In this document: piece after piece, positions 24,201 through 36,129 of the stretch
Numbering within the stretch: the first letter of the stretch is position 1
Layout: each line of letters starts with the position of its first letter
Assembly (NCBI RefSeq): GCF_003286085.1
Contig: NW_020825317.1
Coordinates: 3,596,001 to 3,660,000 of the forward strand
Direction of reading: 5' to 3'
DNA length: 64,000 nucleotides
Origin: Drosophila persimilis
Taxonomy: Eukaryota; Arthropoda; Insecta; Diptera; Drosophilidae
The notes under the pieces: generated by a model
What the model was told of the DNA's origin: nothing
What the model saw: only the letters and a program-made list of their open reading frames with translations
Database searches by the model: none
Made by a program: the position numbers and the translations under genes

Positions 24201-25640
24201 TTCCCACCATTAAGCCGCGGCTATCAGCGGCAGAGGAGCGGCAGAGAGCATTACAAAAACAAGCAGAAGTGGAAAAGAGTGCAAGCATACGATACCCAGG
24301 ACCAGTACTCCCCCTAAACCCTTTCCACTTTTCGTCTTCCGCTTCTTTTGGCAATTTTCTTCATTTAACCAAATAAACCGCTCCTCTGCCAGCAGTGCAC
24401 CACGGCTCTGCTGCCCCTCTGCTGCCACTCTGCTTCTTGCACTCCAATCTGCTCTGCTGGCACCTCTGCCGCTGCCGCCTGCTGTCACGCTCCAGTCGCT
24501 GCCTGGGATGCACACACCTTCAATCACATTCATATTATTACGGTGTGCTGCTGCGCTCTCTCCGTCTCTCTGTCTCCTTGTCTCTCTTCGCGCAGTGGCT
24601 CTCGGCGTCATTATCAACGTTTACCTCTGTTGCTGTCGGTGCCTCTGCTGATGCTCGATTCCGTTGCGCTGCGCTGTGAAGGGGAAAGGGTAGGGTATGA
24701 GGTATGATGATTCGTGTGCAAGGCAATGAACAGGTATCTTGCCGATCATGGTGTAAAGGGTATCAACAAGGTGACTCCAAGGGGGAAGCAAATTAAACGT
24801 GGACTACAAATTGTTTTTCGCTCTTCTTTGTCCTTCTCTGGATGTTCCTCTTTCCTTTTAGGGAGGAGGGGAAGAGACCAAGAAGGGGCGTGGATCCCAG
24901 GAAGAACAAATGGTCATTAGGCACATAAAAAGTTCTTGCTAAAAGATAAATTAATGATGCAAAATCAATCATATGTATGTGCACTAACCCATCTTCCGAC
25001 TCTGCAAATACTTCAATAGGAAACCCCAAAATGAACTAGTTCTCGCAGTAAACGTTAGCAAATTTCAGTATCAAAAAATGCCCTCGGTAGTCATATAAAC
25101 AATACGCATAAAGCAAAAACCATCTGGTGCAACTTCTTCTCGGTGAAAAGTTTTCGTAAACTACTTATGTAGTTCCGCGACTTGAACAATGAACTAGTTC
25201 GGCAAACTCCTTTTGGCTATTGGCTGCCGGCTCTCCCTCTCCCGCTCTATCGCTCACTCTTCAAGCATCTCCTTTTGGCCTGAGCCGCTTAGCTGCTTAG
25301 CCGCTTCCACCGTCATCATTATTATCCCATTCCACAAAAGTTGGCTAAAAACTTTTCAGCCGCGTGGCCGCCAACTTGGCTGTGCGATCCATGGGAGAGA
25401 TGGCCTCCCTCCACATCCCCACCTCTCCACTCCCCATTCCCCACTCCCGCTCCCTCACTCCCGTGGGTTGGGGCATAGTTTAGCGTAAATTTTCATAATT
25501 TTATGGCAATTTTTCACATGCCCATTCGCTACAACAACAACGAAAGGGAATGCAGCAAAAGTAACATCTTACCGAGATGATCCGAATGTGTAGATACCTT
25601 TCAATACTGATGTTTTTTTCACCAAGCCGCGAACGAAAAA

Positions 25641-25667
25641 ACCCAAGAAGCACTGCCGCATGACGCG
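25641..25667 (+). repeat. Degenerate copy of the GCGCTGCNGCAT motif
   Basis: The right half (CACTGCCGCATGACGCG) is well conserved, the left half weakly (CCCAAGAAG). Confidence 0.35.
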
Positions 25668-26909
25668 TGACACAAGAAAACTCTTCGCTACTCTTTACAG
25701 GGTATTAAAAGAAGACGGGCAAAAGTAACAGCAGACGAAGCCTGCGAAAAACGGTCAAGCAAAAGCTCTTTCCCACTCTTTCCGTCAGTCGTCTGGCCTC
25801 GCCTCTCCTCGCCTCTCTTCTCTCTGCCTCCGTCATGCTCTTCGCCTCCCCTCTGCCTAGACCCCTTGTTTGTGTGCCCATTTGTTTGTGTTTGTGTGTG
25901 TTTGCATTTCAGTCATGAACTTTTAAGCATTTGTCATGCATAATTTGAGCAGCAAATGTATTGGAATGAATTTCAAATTGATTGTTACTCCTTGGGTACT
26001 CATGGTGTCTGTGTTTATGACTCCTCCAGGACTCTGACTCACAGCGAGAGGGGGGTTGGGGAGGGGAGAGAGGGGAGGAGGAAGAGTTGCGGCAGTGAAG
26101 ATTGTCCATAATTAGCTTAACCCATTAATAACCCAAGAATGCAGCAAACTGACTCAGCAAACGGATTGACAAGGCGGACACTCAAGATTAACGATGTACG
26201 GTCGTACCTGCTCCCAGAGCAGAGAGAGAGCGAAGTAGCTGCTGTTAACCCGAGGACTTTAAAGCCGATGATGGCTTACCGTCGGTAGGTCCAGACATTC
26301 GAGGTATTTTATTGGCAGAAACTTTCATGTTTCGTTGAGATTTGAGGCCTTTTTTGGTGCAACATATTATTCACTCTGCCCTTCGCTCGGCTGCTTGCTC
26401 CTATACTCTCTCCTCCTCTTGGCTTCCTCCGAAACTTATGGAATGCTTTGGCTGTGCCCCTGCTTTAGTGTTGCCTTAAGCTCCTGCTGCCCAAATTCCA
26501 AGTAAAACGCATAAAACACCCGAAAGCGAGAGCATTGCAACACTGCAGGAAGACAGGCATCTGATGATTAAGTTCTCTGGATGATTCAGTTTTCCCCCAA
26601 AAACCATGTCTTGCTCTGTCTGCATGTCTGTCTGGGCTTTCGGGGGTTCTGTTCTGTAATTCAATGGCTGGGAAAAGTTTCCTTCCCCATTCAATTGTTT
26701 TCCTCAATAGCCTCGGGCAACTGTGAATTTGAGTCTGCAGTTTTGGCCTAATCCTCTCCACACGCAGTCGAAGGGCATTTCTGATGCGATCAGGCAGGAG
26801 GATTCCATTTATCGATTGGGCATCCATCTAGGCCCTGCTCCTGCATGGGGATTATATTTGTGGAATGAATGATTTGCTACTGTTGGCCCAATTCTGGTAT
26901 GGGTTATAA

Positions 26910-26935
26910 TACCGATGGGCGCTGCTGCATTACCG
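26910..26935 (+). repeat. CGAGGGGCGCTGCTGCAT-type motif, copy 2
   Basis: It reads CCGATGGGCGCTGCTGCAT then TACCG; one core change from the consensus. Confidence 0.55.
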
Positions 26936-27045
26936 GTGGACACAAGATAGGAGTGCAGGAATCCTGAATCTCTTCTTATGCTCCTGGTCTCTTTGCACTA
27001 TCTCTCCACTCTCTCGCTCTCCCATTCTGCATCTATTCTCAAAAT

Positions 27046-27072
27046 AGCCGAGGGGTGCTGCTCCATTACGCG
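27046..27072 (+). repeat. CGAGGGGCGCTGCTGCAT-type motif, copy 3
   Basis: It reads CCGAGGGGTGCTGCTCCAT then TACGCG and lies only about 110 bp from copy 2, in the same orientation. Confidence 0.55.
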
Positions 27073-27144
27073 CTGACATCATTCTCTCTCGTTCTTCATC
27101 CTCTCAATCGCTAATAAACGTAATTGCCGCTGCACAATGCCTGC

Positions 27145-27187
27145 CAGAGAGAGACAGATAGAGATAGAGATAGAGATAGAGAGAGAG
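27145..27187 (+). repeat. GAGAGA/GATAGA microsatellite
   Basis: Purine-strand GA and GATA units; potential GAGA-factor binding tract inside the intron. Confidence 0.75.
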
Positions 27188-29521
27188 TGGGTAGGTGAAG
27201 GGGGAAGAGTACCGTTAACAATAACGGGAACAATAAATTTGCCGTCGTCTAAAAGGTGCCTAGGGGAGAAAGAGACAGGATTCCTACTCTCATTCGCTGG
27301 TTAGCATTTGATTTCCGACGCGTGCCGCTTTAACGACAGCCCCAGAGGGAGAGGCGCACTGCCGGAGTGGCAGGCAGAGGTGGCTGCAACACAAAGGAGT
27401 GCCACATGCCACACATACACTCACCCCTCTGTCCCCCGTCTCCGTTCCACTGGTTATTTTTGTCTTTATGATTGTTTTTGTTTAATTCTGTTTGTTGCAA
27501 ACAAATAGGCGGAAAATTTTGATGTAGTCTAACGACAGCCGGACTGAGAACGGGAGGTGGCGGAGGGAGGGTTGCAGGAGGGTGCCCATGGTGCATGCAA
27601 CATTTGGCATGCGCCCGGGCCATTTATCCCGGCCCCCCTCGCACCAACCCTCCCCGCGTTAGATGCGGAGCGCGTGCTGTGGCCCCATTAAATTGTTTCT
27701 AGATTTATTAATTATTCAGTTTTCGCCAGAATCGGACGGATATTCACGGGTGGGGCGGCGGATATATCTTCTGGGAACTTCTTTGAGGAAATGCTTTTCC
27801 TGGGCATGCCTCCCCCGAGGGTCATTCTCGGGCAGAAGCGTTTTGTTCGAAGCCAATTAGGAGAACATCTGCAGCTATTTATAAGTTTTCTGGCGAGGAC
27901 TGTACTTTAAATGCCTAGCATCGGGAAATAACCGATGTGTCTATAGTTTAAACTTATTACCTTTCACTTTGGGATACGGCTATCCATTTTGTCATGAATT
28001 GCATATATAGAATCGAATTTTTTGACACTTTTGGTTCTTCCTATCTGTTTAATAACTGCATCTATATCATTTTATCTACAGCAATCCTCATTTATTGTTT
28101 CGTTTTTATATCCTTATCTGTACAACCATGAATAATCGATAATTATTGATATCTACAACTTTATTTATACTTATTTTCTTGCCATTTCGATCTGCCTGCC
28201 CGTCCTTTTATCCCATAAATAGTGTCGTTCATAACTTGCATGCTTCATGCATTGCAACATTTCATCCCTTCCTCGTTTCCATCCTTGAATTATTTCCACA
28301 CCATTTAGTCACGGCGTTTATTTCATTCAGATATTTCAGATTTCTTTTTATCCTCTACATCTCCCTTTTGTTCAAAAACCCCAGTACAGTACATTTCTAT
28401 CCTTAGATATCCGATGTTTGCAAAATACATGTCCAAGATCTCTCGCTTTGGACCAGCCTTTCGCTTGTCTTCGACCCTTGCATCCCAGAGACACTCCAGA
28501 GAGGTCAGGGGCCTGTCGGATCTGTTAATGACTCTGAGACGACTTCCTTTTGCCCGTTTTTTGTCGCCCCCAATGTCGCCTGATGCCCCCTGAAGCCTCA
28601 AACGGAAGTCATACAACGACATTTTCTCACTGAATGAATACCAAAATGTGGTAGTAGAGAGGCAGAGGCAGAGGCAGAGGCTCCTCCCTCTGTGTGTGTG
28701 TGTGTGTGTTTTTTTGGCACCTAATGAAGCCATCGATGCGTGCAATGATTCACCCTCCAACAGGTGTTCTTCTACTTGTTTTTTCGGTGTTAATCGATGC
28801 GTGAAAACACATCGATAACCATTCGATCAAGAGGTACAGATGGTTGGGGGTATAAGGTTACTGCGACAGGAAGAGCCAGCGAAAGCTGCCACCAAGCAGG
28901 GGAACGGATGTGTAATACTTAGCGTATTATACTACCAAAGTTTACAGAAAATATGAAAATTATGTTAGTTCTTAGTGTTAGGGATTGTTGTTTGGGATTT
29001 CCATTGGTATTTCTACGGCTGTCTGCTGCTTCCATTTTGCATATTTTTTCTCGTAATTGGAATGATTTCCCCTTCTGCTGATTGTGGATCTGTTTTTTTT
29101 CCGGTTGGAAAATACAAAAATCTAATGAAAATTCTCTATTTTTCCTCTCCCATTCTCTCTCGTTTCTCTCTCCTTTTTCTCTTGTCTGTAATTAAGTTTT
29201 TGTTCAGAGAATATTTTGTCAGTTGGTTTATGTCTCCGAAGTCTCCGATTGAAGCCTGTGATAAAATGCAGCTGCAGATGCATTTCATTTAGATACGGAT
29301 ACGTCGTCCGTGTCTCCTTCTCTCCATGCATTTCGAACAATTCAACGGGCGGCAGAGTGTGTGCCCCACAACAAACCGAAATGGCAGCGAAATTTACACA
29401 ATTTTCTAATAGAGAAAAGCCACTCTCCACCAATCCATGCTCCCCACAGACGATCGCAGATGGGGGGAGACGGCGGCTGAGAGCTGGGGCTATTTTTGTA
29501 TACTAATTGTCAGCGGCGTAT

Positions 29522-29553
29522 AGCCGAAAGATTCATTTGTATCTTTGTGTCTG
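29522..29553 (+). repeat. 32-bp dispersed repeat, copy 2
   Basis: Partner of 20938-20969; the dyad here is imperfect (AGATTC-ATTT-GTATCT), but TTGTGTCTG is retained. Confidence 0.6.
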
Positions 29554-29870
29554 GGGAGCACTCTGCCGCCCGAGGGAATACCCCAAGTAATTCGCATCCC
29601 GAACAGAAGCCACACTTGCCGCCCATCTATCATTCTGTTGGAGGGGAATTCTGTGGGAAATACACAGTCCTCATAATGATGGAAAATCCCATAATATCTC
29701 TACCAAGCAAGTCCTAATGAAGTGTTTCCAATGCAGAACCTTGGGTTCTCTCCTTGCTCTTTGATTTGGAGAATGTTTTGTAGGAGCTCAAGATACGTTT
29801 TGGAAACATCTTGAAAATGGAAACTTTCGAATACTTTTAAAGCTAGAAACTTCTTGCTTATCCTAAGAAT

Positions 29871-29911
29871 CCTGTCAATCCTGTCAATCCTGTCAATCCT
29901 GTCAATCCTGT
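29871..29911 (+). repeat. 9-bp minisatellite (CCTGTCAAT), 4.5 copies
   Basis: Four perfect head-to-tail copies occupy 29871-29906, followed by a partial copy. The lack of changes suggests recent expansion. Confidence 0.9.
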
Positions 29912-31297
29912 GATTCCTTCTTAACTTCTTGAATATTTTTCAGCACTCTTGGAGTTATGATTGAATAAACATTTCGAATGCTCTTTTTGTTCCAAAAAAA
30001 ACATCCCCCTTCATTGCAAGAGCCAGTCCCATCCCCCCGTCATTCCTTCTTCCCAACTTCTTCATCCAAGCTGCCGCTTGAGCAAATACAGCTGCCACAG
30101 GCTGCCACGGGCTGCCACCCCATGCCATCATGTTGCGAGGACAAATTCAATAAAAACTGAACAATGTTAACTATCCTGTTTACATAATATGTCAATTAAT
30201 GGGCAACAGAGAGAACAGAGAGAACGGAGAGTGAGCGCGAGCACTCAATGAGGAATGAGGAATGAGGACAAGCTTTTACTCTTGCAACAAAATTTATGGC
30301 CCGCTGTGGCCCGGTGGCGATGCCCAGAAATTTTGGCATAGTTCTAAATGTCGTTACGGCCTAAGAGCAACATTATCTAGCCATGCCACTGGGGGAGATG
30401 GGGCAGCAGTTGTGGCAGGGGGGCAGCAGCAGGAGGTGGGACTTGGACTGGGACTGGGACCGAGCTTGGGCCTTTCGTGCACTGAGGGGGTGGGTTCGAA
30501 CAACATATTAATTTGATTTTCCTCCTTTTCTGCCAGGCCGCATAAATCAGTGCCCGCGCGCGGTGCTGACAACTCTACGAAAAGGAGGTTAGGGGGTGCG
30601 CTTTGTGGCAGGGTTGTAGTGTCATCGATTGCTCATTCCCTTGCCGGGACTGTTCTTTCTTTAGTCCTTAAATCAAAGCGCAAATCCACGCACTGCACTT
30701 TGCCAAATTGCGAATGTGATTTATCTACCAAAAAGAAACCCTCGCCATTTCTTGGCAGCCTCCTCTTAACACTTCATTTAAGCTGAAAATCACCAGAATA
30801 TCCGAAAGATAATCTCAGAGATTTCAATTAGCATTAGATCTCAGATGCGGGGGAATGGAATGCAGGGGTGGCGTGTATTTTTTATGACAGGGACTTCCCC
30901 CCTGTAATTATTGTTTACAATTTAATTTTCCCTTCGCCCCTGAAGGGGGGGGGGATTGCAAGGCCATCAAGTGGGTGTCGTTGTCACGTGTCCAACAATC
31001 ATTTCGAAGGATTATCAAATTGGTTTGCCACCAAAACACCAAAACCCCGAGTACCCCATTATGAAATTAAGGCGATTACGTAGAGATTTTTCAAGGGATC
31101 TGCGAAACACGACACATAATTGAGGGGAATGCCATGGAACAGGAAGGAAAAGAAACTATAAATAGATCCAGAAAATAGATTTTGGGTTTTTTGGGGGATG
31201 AGAAATGGTGTTTGGAAATTGTCTGCAATGAATATTGAGCATTCAAGTATTTTCCAACTGTATTGATAACACAAATCCGTCATTTAATAGGCTCTGA

Positions 31298-31790
31298 AGC
31301 AATTGTATCTCTGAGATAATTTTACTGAATTCCTAGATTAATTCTAGTTCTCTAATGATCACTACAGATGTAAAAAAAACATCTGAGATACATTTTTACT
31401 CTTGAGATACTTCGGTTTATCTAATATTTTTTCATCTATATGTAAAAACAAACTTTAAATCGCTTAAAGTGTGCAGAGCCATAAGTATCTTTCGTAATGT
31501 TAATCATTTGGTTTGAAATGTATCTCAATCGTAATATTTGTATATATCTCATACTATCGTATCTCTAGATGTGCACTGTAGTAGATGGATACATGTGTAT
31601 GATTGATATTTGAAGAATCAACCAAAAAGATACAAAAGATACAGTTGTACAGTTATAAAACTCGACTCGGCTCAAGAGTATATGTACTTTAGGGATCGGA
31701 AACGCTTCCTTCTGGACGTTACACACTGCCACACTGTTTTACTCTGTATCGGGGATAAAAGATACAATTGAAAAATACATAAAAGATATG
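31298..31790. repeat. GTATCT/AGATAC-dense patch 1
   Basis: About nine GTATCT or AGATAC hexamers occur in 0.5 kb, against well under one expected by chance. Many are extended to AAAAGATACAA or GTATCTCT. The patch overlaps the interspersed-repeat fragment at 31655-31765 but extends beyond it. Confidence 0.55.
31655..31765 (+). repeat. Fragment of the interspersed repeat seen at 15060-15262
   Basis: Shared strings are CTCGACTCGGCT, GTATATGTACTTTA, GGGATCGGAAACGCTTCCTT and CTGGACGTTACACAC. It is shorter and more diverged than the 15-kb copy, suggesting an older insertion. Confidence 0.45.
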
Positions 31791-32110
31791 TGCTAGCTTT
31801 TTGAAAAGACTTTTCATTGGGGTTCTGATAATTTGAGTGGAATTCCAAGTAAGCCGAAGTTCTTTCAAGTATATACTACGCTTTTTTCATACCAAAGTCT
31901 ACCCTTTGATGACTTCTGTGCTGTTTTCAGTGCCGCCAAAAACAAATCAATCAGTGGCTGCCAAGTTAATCAATCAAACAAACGAAAAATCAATGACTAT
32001 TTACATGTTTTCATTTGTACATCACTGTATCATGTAATATCTCAATCTTTATGTACACTCCTACGCATAAAAGTATCAGCGATATCTACGATATACATTT
32101 TTTCACACCC

Positions 32111-32148
32111 ACTAATGATTCCCATTTCTCTTTCTTTCAGGTAAGTGT
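32111..32148 (+). other. Ratchet point 1 (recursive splice site), junction 32140/32141
   Basis: A CTAAT branch motif (32112-32116; A about 26 nt upstream) is followed by the pyrimidine tract CCCATTTCTCTTTCTTTCAG, which directly abuts GTAAGTGTC. Acceptor CAG joined to donor GTAAGT with no exon between is the defining layout of fly ratchet points, which remove long introns stepwise. Splicing the 16824 donor to 32141 would regenerate a donor (ATAG|GTAAGT). Confidence 0.8.
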
Positions 32149-32222
32149 CAATGTCAATGGCCATCATCGGCACACACGCAAAGACGGCAGAACAGACAGA
32201 GAGACAGACAGACAGACAATTC
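32141..32222 (+). other. Candidate RS exon of ratchet point 1 (82 nt)
   Basis: A second consensus donor, AATTC|GTAAGT, begins at 32223, 82 nt after the ratchet junction. The stretch between could be defined as an RS exon during recursive splicing. In the frame set by the first coding exon (phase 1) it stays open (GKCQCQWPSSAHTQRRQN and so on). Because 82 is not a multiple of 3, its inclusion would shift the frame. Its second half is made of ACAGACAGAC repeats, so the spacing may vary between strains. Confidence 0.55.
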
Positions 32223-32940
32223 GTAAGTCATGATTGATGATTTCACACCTTCCAAGAATGGGGGAAATGGGGACTCTCTAGGGGTAGACATTCTCTGGAT
32301 GATTGCCTTTCTCTCCTGGGCGTCGCGTTTTTATGGCCTGTTTATGCCACACATGTGCCTGCCGCCAAAACAAGAACTAATTAAAGGTGACAATGCAATG
32401 TGGCGACGATTCCCCACAAGCCACGCCCCATAACTCCAAGCAGACGCCCACTAATTGTCGTGTCGTATGGAGAGAGTATTGTGTTGTTTAAGGGACATCT
32501 TTGGGACAAGAACCTCTTCGTTCCGGAGGTGTGAACATCCCCCGTAAAAGATACAAAGATACAATTAATTTGACAATTATGTACCGCTGTTTGTTGTCAA
32601 TGGATAACAGCTGCGTTGACATTGAATGGGGCTCCAGCTTCAGAGGCTCCACAAGTAAACATATAAATGTGTAAATGTATCTGTCAGATACTGCGGATGC
32701 CGCGGCTGCTGCTGTTTGATGCAAAAGGTCAACTTTTTGGAGAACAGAAATAGAAACTGAAAAATAGAATTGAAAATATTTTCGCTTTCAAATGGTGGAA
32801 ATTATAACGGATACGGAGTATCTATGGAGGATCTTACAGATACAAAAGAGAGCAAGGAATGGAAAACATTCAGCAAACGAAAAGAGAAAAAAATTTGCAA
32901 ACTTTTTCTTTCCTGCCACACGAGTCACGCACAACGCCTC

Positions 32941-32963
32941 GTGCAGCAGCGCCCCTCGGTCGA
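32941..32963 (-). repeat. CGAGGGGCGCTGCTGCAT-type motif, copy 4 (reverse)
   Basis: On the minus strand it reads CGACCGAGGGGCGCTGCTGC then ACG, identical to copy 5 over 21 bases. It is the only reverse-oriented copy seen. Confidence 0.6.
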
Positions 32964-33398
32964 AGCCCTGCTTGAGTGCCCCGCGGAAACCTGTTAAAGG
33001 GACGTCAGGACTTTAATCAATGGCCATAATTGATTGAAACTCTTTTACCCCGACTCTGTGCTTCTTGCGCCCAATGACACGAAACAAATGCAATTAAGTC
33101 CCCTTACTCTGGGATTGGATTTTGGTTTCTTTATAAATAAATCAGGTCAAAAGCAACAGACACACACACAGCAGATGCCGATGCCGATGCCCTCTCTCCC
33201 CCTTAAAATTCTGTGGCGCCTTCTGCTGCAGCCCCTCTGTTTACTGCCTGCCAAAACATAGAAATTTTTATAGTTTTGTTTATGGGAGTACAACAGCAAC
33301 AACAAAAACCAGAAGCAGAACCAGAACCAGAACCAGAAGCAGAGGCCAGGCATTTAAATGAGTTTCGGCTTAAGCTACGAGATTTTAGATATGATTCA

Positions 33399-33440
33399 AA
33401 GCCAAAGCCAAAGCCAAAACCGAAACCAAAACCAAAAAGA
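33399..33440 (+). repeat. AAAGCC/AAACCA hexamer repeat
   Basis: Imperfect hexamer repeat; it follows a related CAGAAC repeat at about 33310-33345. Confidence 0.75.
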
Positions 33441-35128
33441 GAGATATTCCTCCATTCACAATTCGTTGGACTTCAAAGTGCCTTGCTAGTCTCTGGAATT
33501 GATTTTCATTTTTGTCACACAGCGGAAAATAATTCTCGAAAAATTCTAAAAATACAAGAGTGTATGCTCCCATCTCCTGCTTGTCCGAGAAAATGAAATG
33601 TGTCGCCAAATATATAAAATTCTGTATGTACGAGTAGCTGTCGTGCCCGAGTATGAGTAGGAGTGTCTCTGCGGCAAGTATCTACGCATTTACTGCCTGT
33701 ATATTTAGACCAGGGGTTGGGGCTTAGGGGCTTAGGGGCTCCCCTGGATTTCTGGGTCAAGCCCCTGCCTCTGCGCCTTGCGTTTGTCGTCGTGTATTTC
33801 TTTGGTTTGGCTTTGGTTTCGTGTTTGTCTTATTGATTGGGAATTAGGGAAAGGTCAGGCGCCAGTCTGCTGCTTGTTCCGTTTTTGGGGCTTTTGTTCC
33901 TTTGTTGGCATCCCAGGATCCCGGCTTGTGGGTACGTATCGGCCCATCGTCTAACGAGCCCTGTCTTTGCTTCATTAGCCAGCCAGCCAGGGAGATCCAG
34001 CTCTACCAGATACCACTAGGTAGAAAGCCAGCCACTGGGGGATACAAAAGTGGTTGAGGAGTCCCAAATCAATGCGTAAAAGTGCTTAGGATACATCTTT
34101 TGTTGTCTGATAAATGTCAAATGGTGGGCAACTCCCTTACTGACTGAGTATCGGGTATAAAGGTGGAGCCGGCGCCCTAGCTGTAGCTCCCAACGAGACC
34201 GGACCTCAGTATATAGATAGATGTGTATCGTGACATTGAAAGAACAGACTAACAAGATACGTATCTGCATCTATCTGCATCTATTGCATATCCCATTAAT
34301 CATCGAATTGAAGCATTTTCGCGTCTCTTCGGGACAATCGTCCCCTAATTGCGCGCTCCGCCCCATAACATCCCATCCCAGCCAATCCCTTTCCAATCGT
34401 CAGATAGATTTCTATGCGCGCAATACAAGCGAACGGGAGAGGAGTATCTTTATGAAACGGCCATCAAATGGATGTAAATTTACGAGTATCTTCGCTCGCC
34501 TCGCTGATAAAGACAACAATAAAACAAAAAACGAAAACAGAAACAGAAACAGAAAAAGGCTCTCGCCAATTGATGCGGAAAGTGCTCTGTCTCTGTGCTC
34601 TGAGGGGAGCACGGGACCAAGGGCGACCCCATTTTAACGGCGATTTTTGCTAGCCAACAAATATCTAAATGCTTTCGACGCATCCAATGGATTTCCGCGC
34701 GAAACTATGCGAAAATAAACGGGTAGAATGAGAAATGGGGGGGGGGATGCCCCTGGAAAGAGGCGGAACTGTACGCTTGAAAAGTTTGCAGACAGTTTTG
34801 TGTCGAAGAGAGTATCTGTATCTGTGTGTCCGTGCATGCGGATGCGGGCGGATGTATCTCGGTGTTTGTATAATTGCTGGGAACAAAATCGAAATAAAAT
34901 GCAAAACAAAAAAAAATTCTGGCAAAGAAACCAAAAGACTTTCGGAAACAGAAAAGTGCAAACGTGTGTTGTTCTGCAAATATTTCCTCTAAGCGGAAAT
35001 AAAAACTAAGCGATTGGTGTTCGAAGCTTTAGATACACTTTCGGAATGGATCTCTTAGGTATGTTTCGATCCCCAGAACAAAACAAAAGCCTGTCAAGCT
35101 TTTCGTAATGCCAAAAAGAAAAGCAGAG

Positions 35129-35153
35129 CGACCGAGGGGCGCTGCTGCATAAC
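35129..35153 (+). repeat. CGAGGGGCGCTGCTGCAT-type motif, copy 5
   Basis: It reads CGACCGAGGGGCGCTGCTGC then ATAAC and is the reference for the consensus. Confidence 0.6.
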
Positions 35154-35716
35154 CGAAGCTGAAATGTTCTGAATCGTCTATTGATTGTTTCTTACATAAA
35201 ATGAAGACGCACAAGCGAATGGAGGAAAACAGAATGCCCGAGCATTGAGTACGTTGATTGAATCAGCCTGCCCACCGCTGATCCTATGCCAAAGAGCCCG
35301 AAAGAGCGGCATTTCCCGTCTCTATATGCCATATGCACATGCCACAACAGGTTCCCATTCGAAATCAATCAAACCACATAAGTCGAAAGTTGCATTTGAT
35401 TTGTAAACACAAAAACCGCAAGAGAAGATGGAGAATTTCATTAAGCGCATGCAGCATCGGGAGGAAAACCCATCAAATATTTGGTTCATTCCATGGGCTA
35501 TACTCGTATCCATCCATCCATCCATCCCCCCTGTCTGTCCGTTGTCCAAACTGTCCAAACAAAACATCTCAAAACATGGCGCAAAGAAACAAAAAAAAAG
35601 GTTATTAAAACTGTCGATGGATGGATGGACGCGCGTTGATGGCAAATTGCGAATTGAGATGCTCAATTGGGGCCAGCATCTGAAGGATAGAAAGGGGTCT
35701 CTGGTCTCTTCTCTCT

Positions 35717-35765
35717 TTGTCTCTCTCTCTATCTATCTCTCTCTCTCTCTTTCTCTCTATATATC
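35717..35765 (+). repeat. CT/ATCT microsatellite
   Basis: CTCTCTATCTATCTCTCTCT and following CT units; GAGA-type tract on the minus strand. Confidence 0.8.
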
Positions 35766-36129
35766 TTCTAATATTTTCCTGTGTTGCAGTGTGGTTCTCT
35801 CTGTCTCCCGCAATTGACACATCAACTGGGATGCACTGTTTGTACGATGAAATTTATTTGTCTAGAGCTCTCTCTCTCTCTTTCTCTCTTTGTTTTGTTT
35901 TCGTTTCGTTTCGTTTTGATGGGAGATTGGTGATTTTTGAACCTCTCTACTCCTCCGTGTCTCTCGGGAAAGGGGAGCTGCTTATAAACAAATTATGACA
36001 AAGTTGCGCCCAATTGTGGATTCTCTGTGTCCCGACAGTTATTGAATTTCTGATTTCCGATTTCTGATTGGTTTGTATATTTTGGCATTGGCTGTGTGTT
36101 GATTTAGCCAAATGAACTGTTTGCGCAGC

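Larger units (their letters stand above)
16825..32140 (+). other. Intron segment 1 (15.3 kb), donor to ratchet point 1
   Basis: The segment starts at the GTGAGT donor and ends at the CAG of the first ratchet point. It holds no supported exon. Contents seen: a G23 homopolymer, TCGTCC repeats (20752-20792), GA/CT microsatellites, two arms of a 32-bp repeat pair, four copies of the CGAGGGGCGCTGC motif, a 9-bp minisatellite at 29871 and a GTATCT-dense patch near its end. Long open frames such as the one at 22394-22798 look accidental. Confidence 0.55.
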
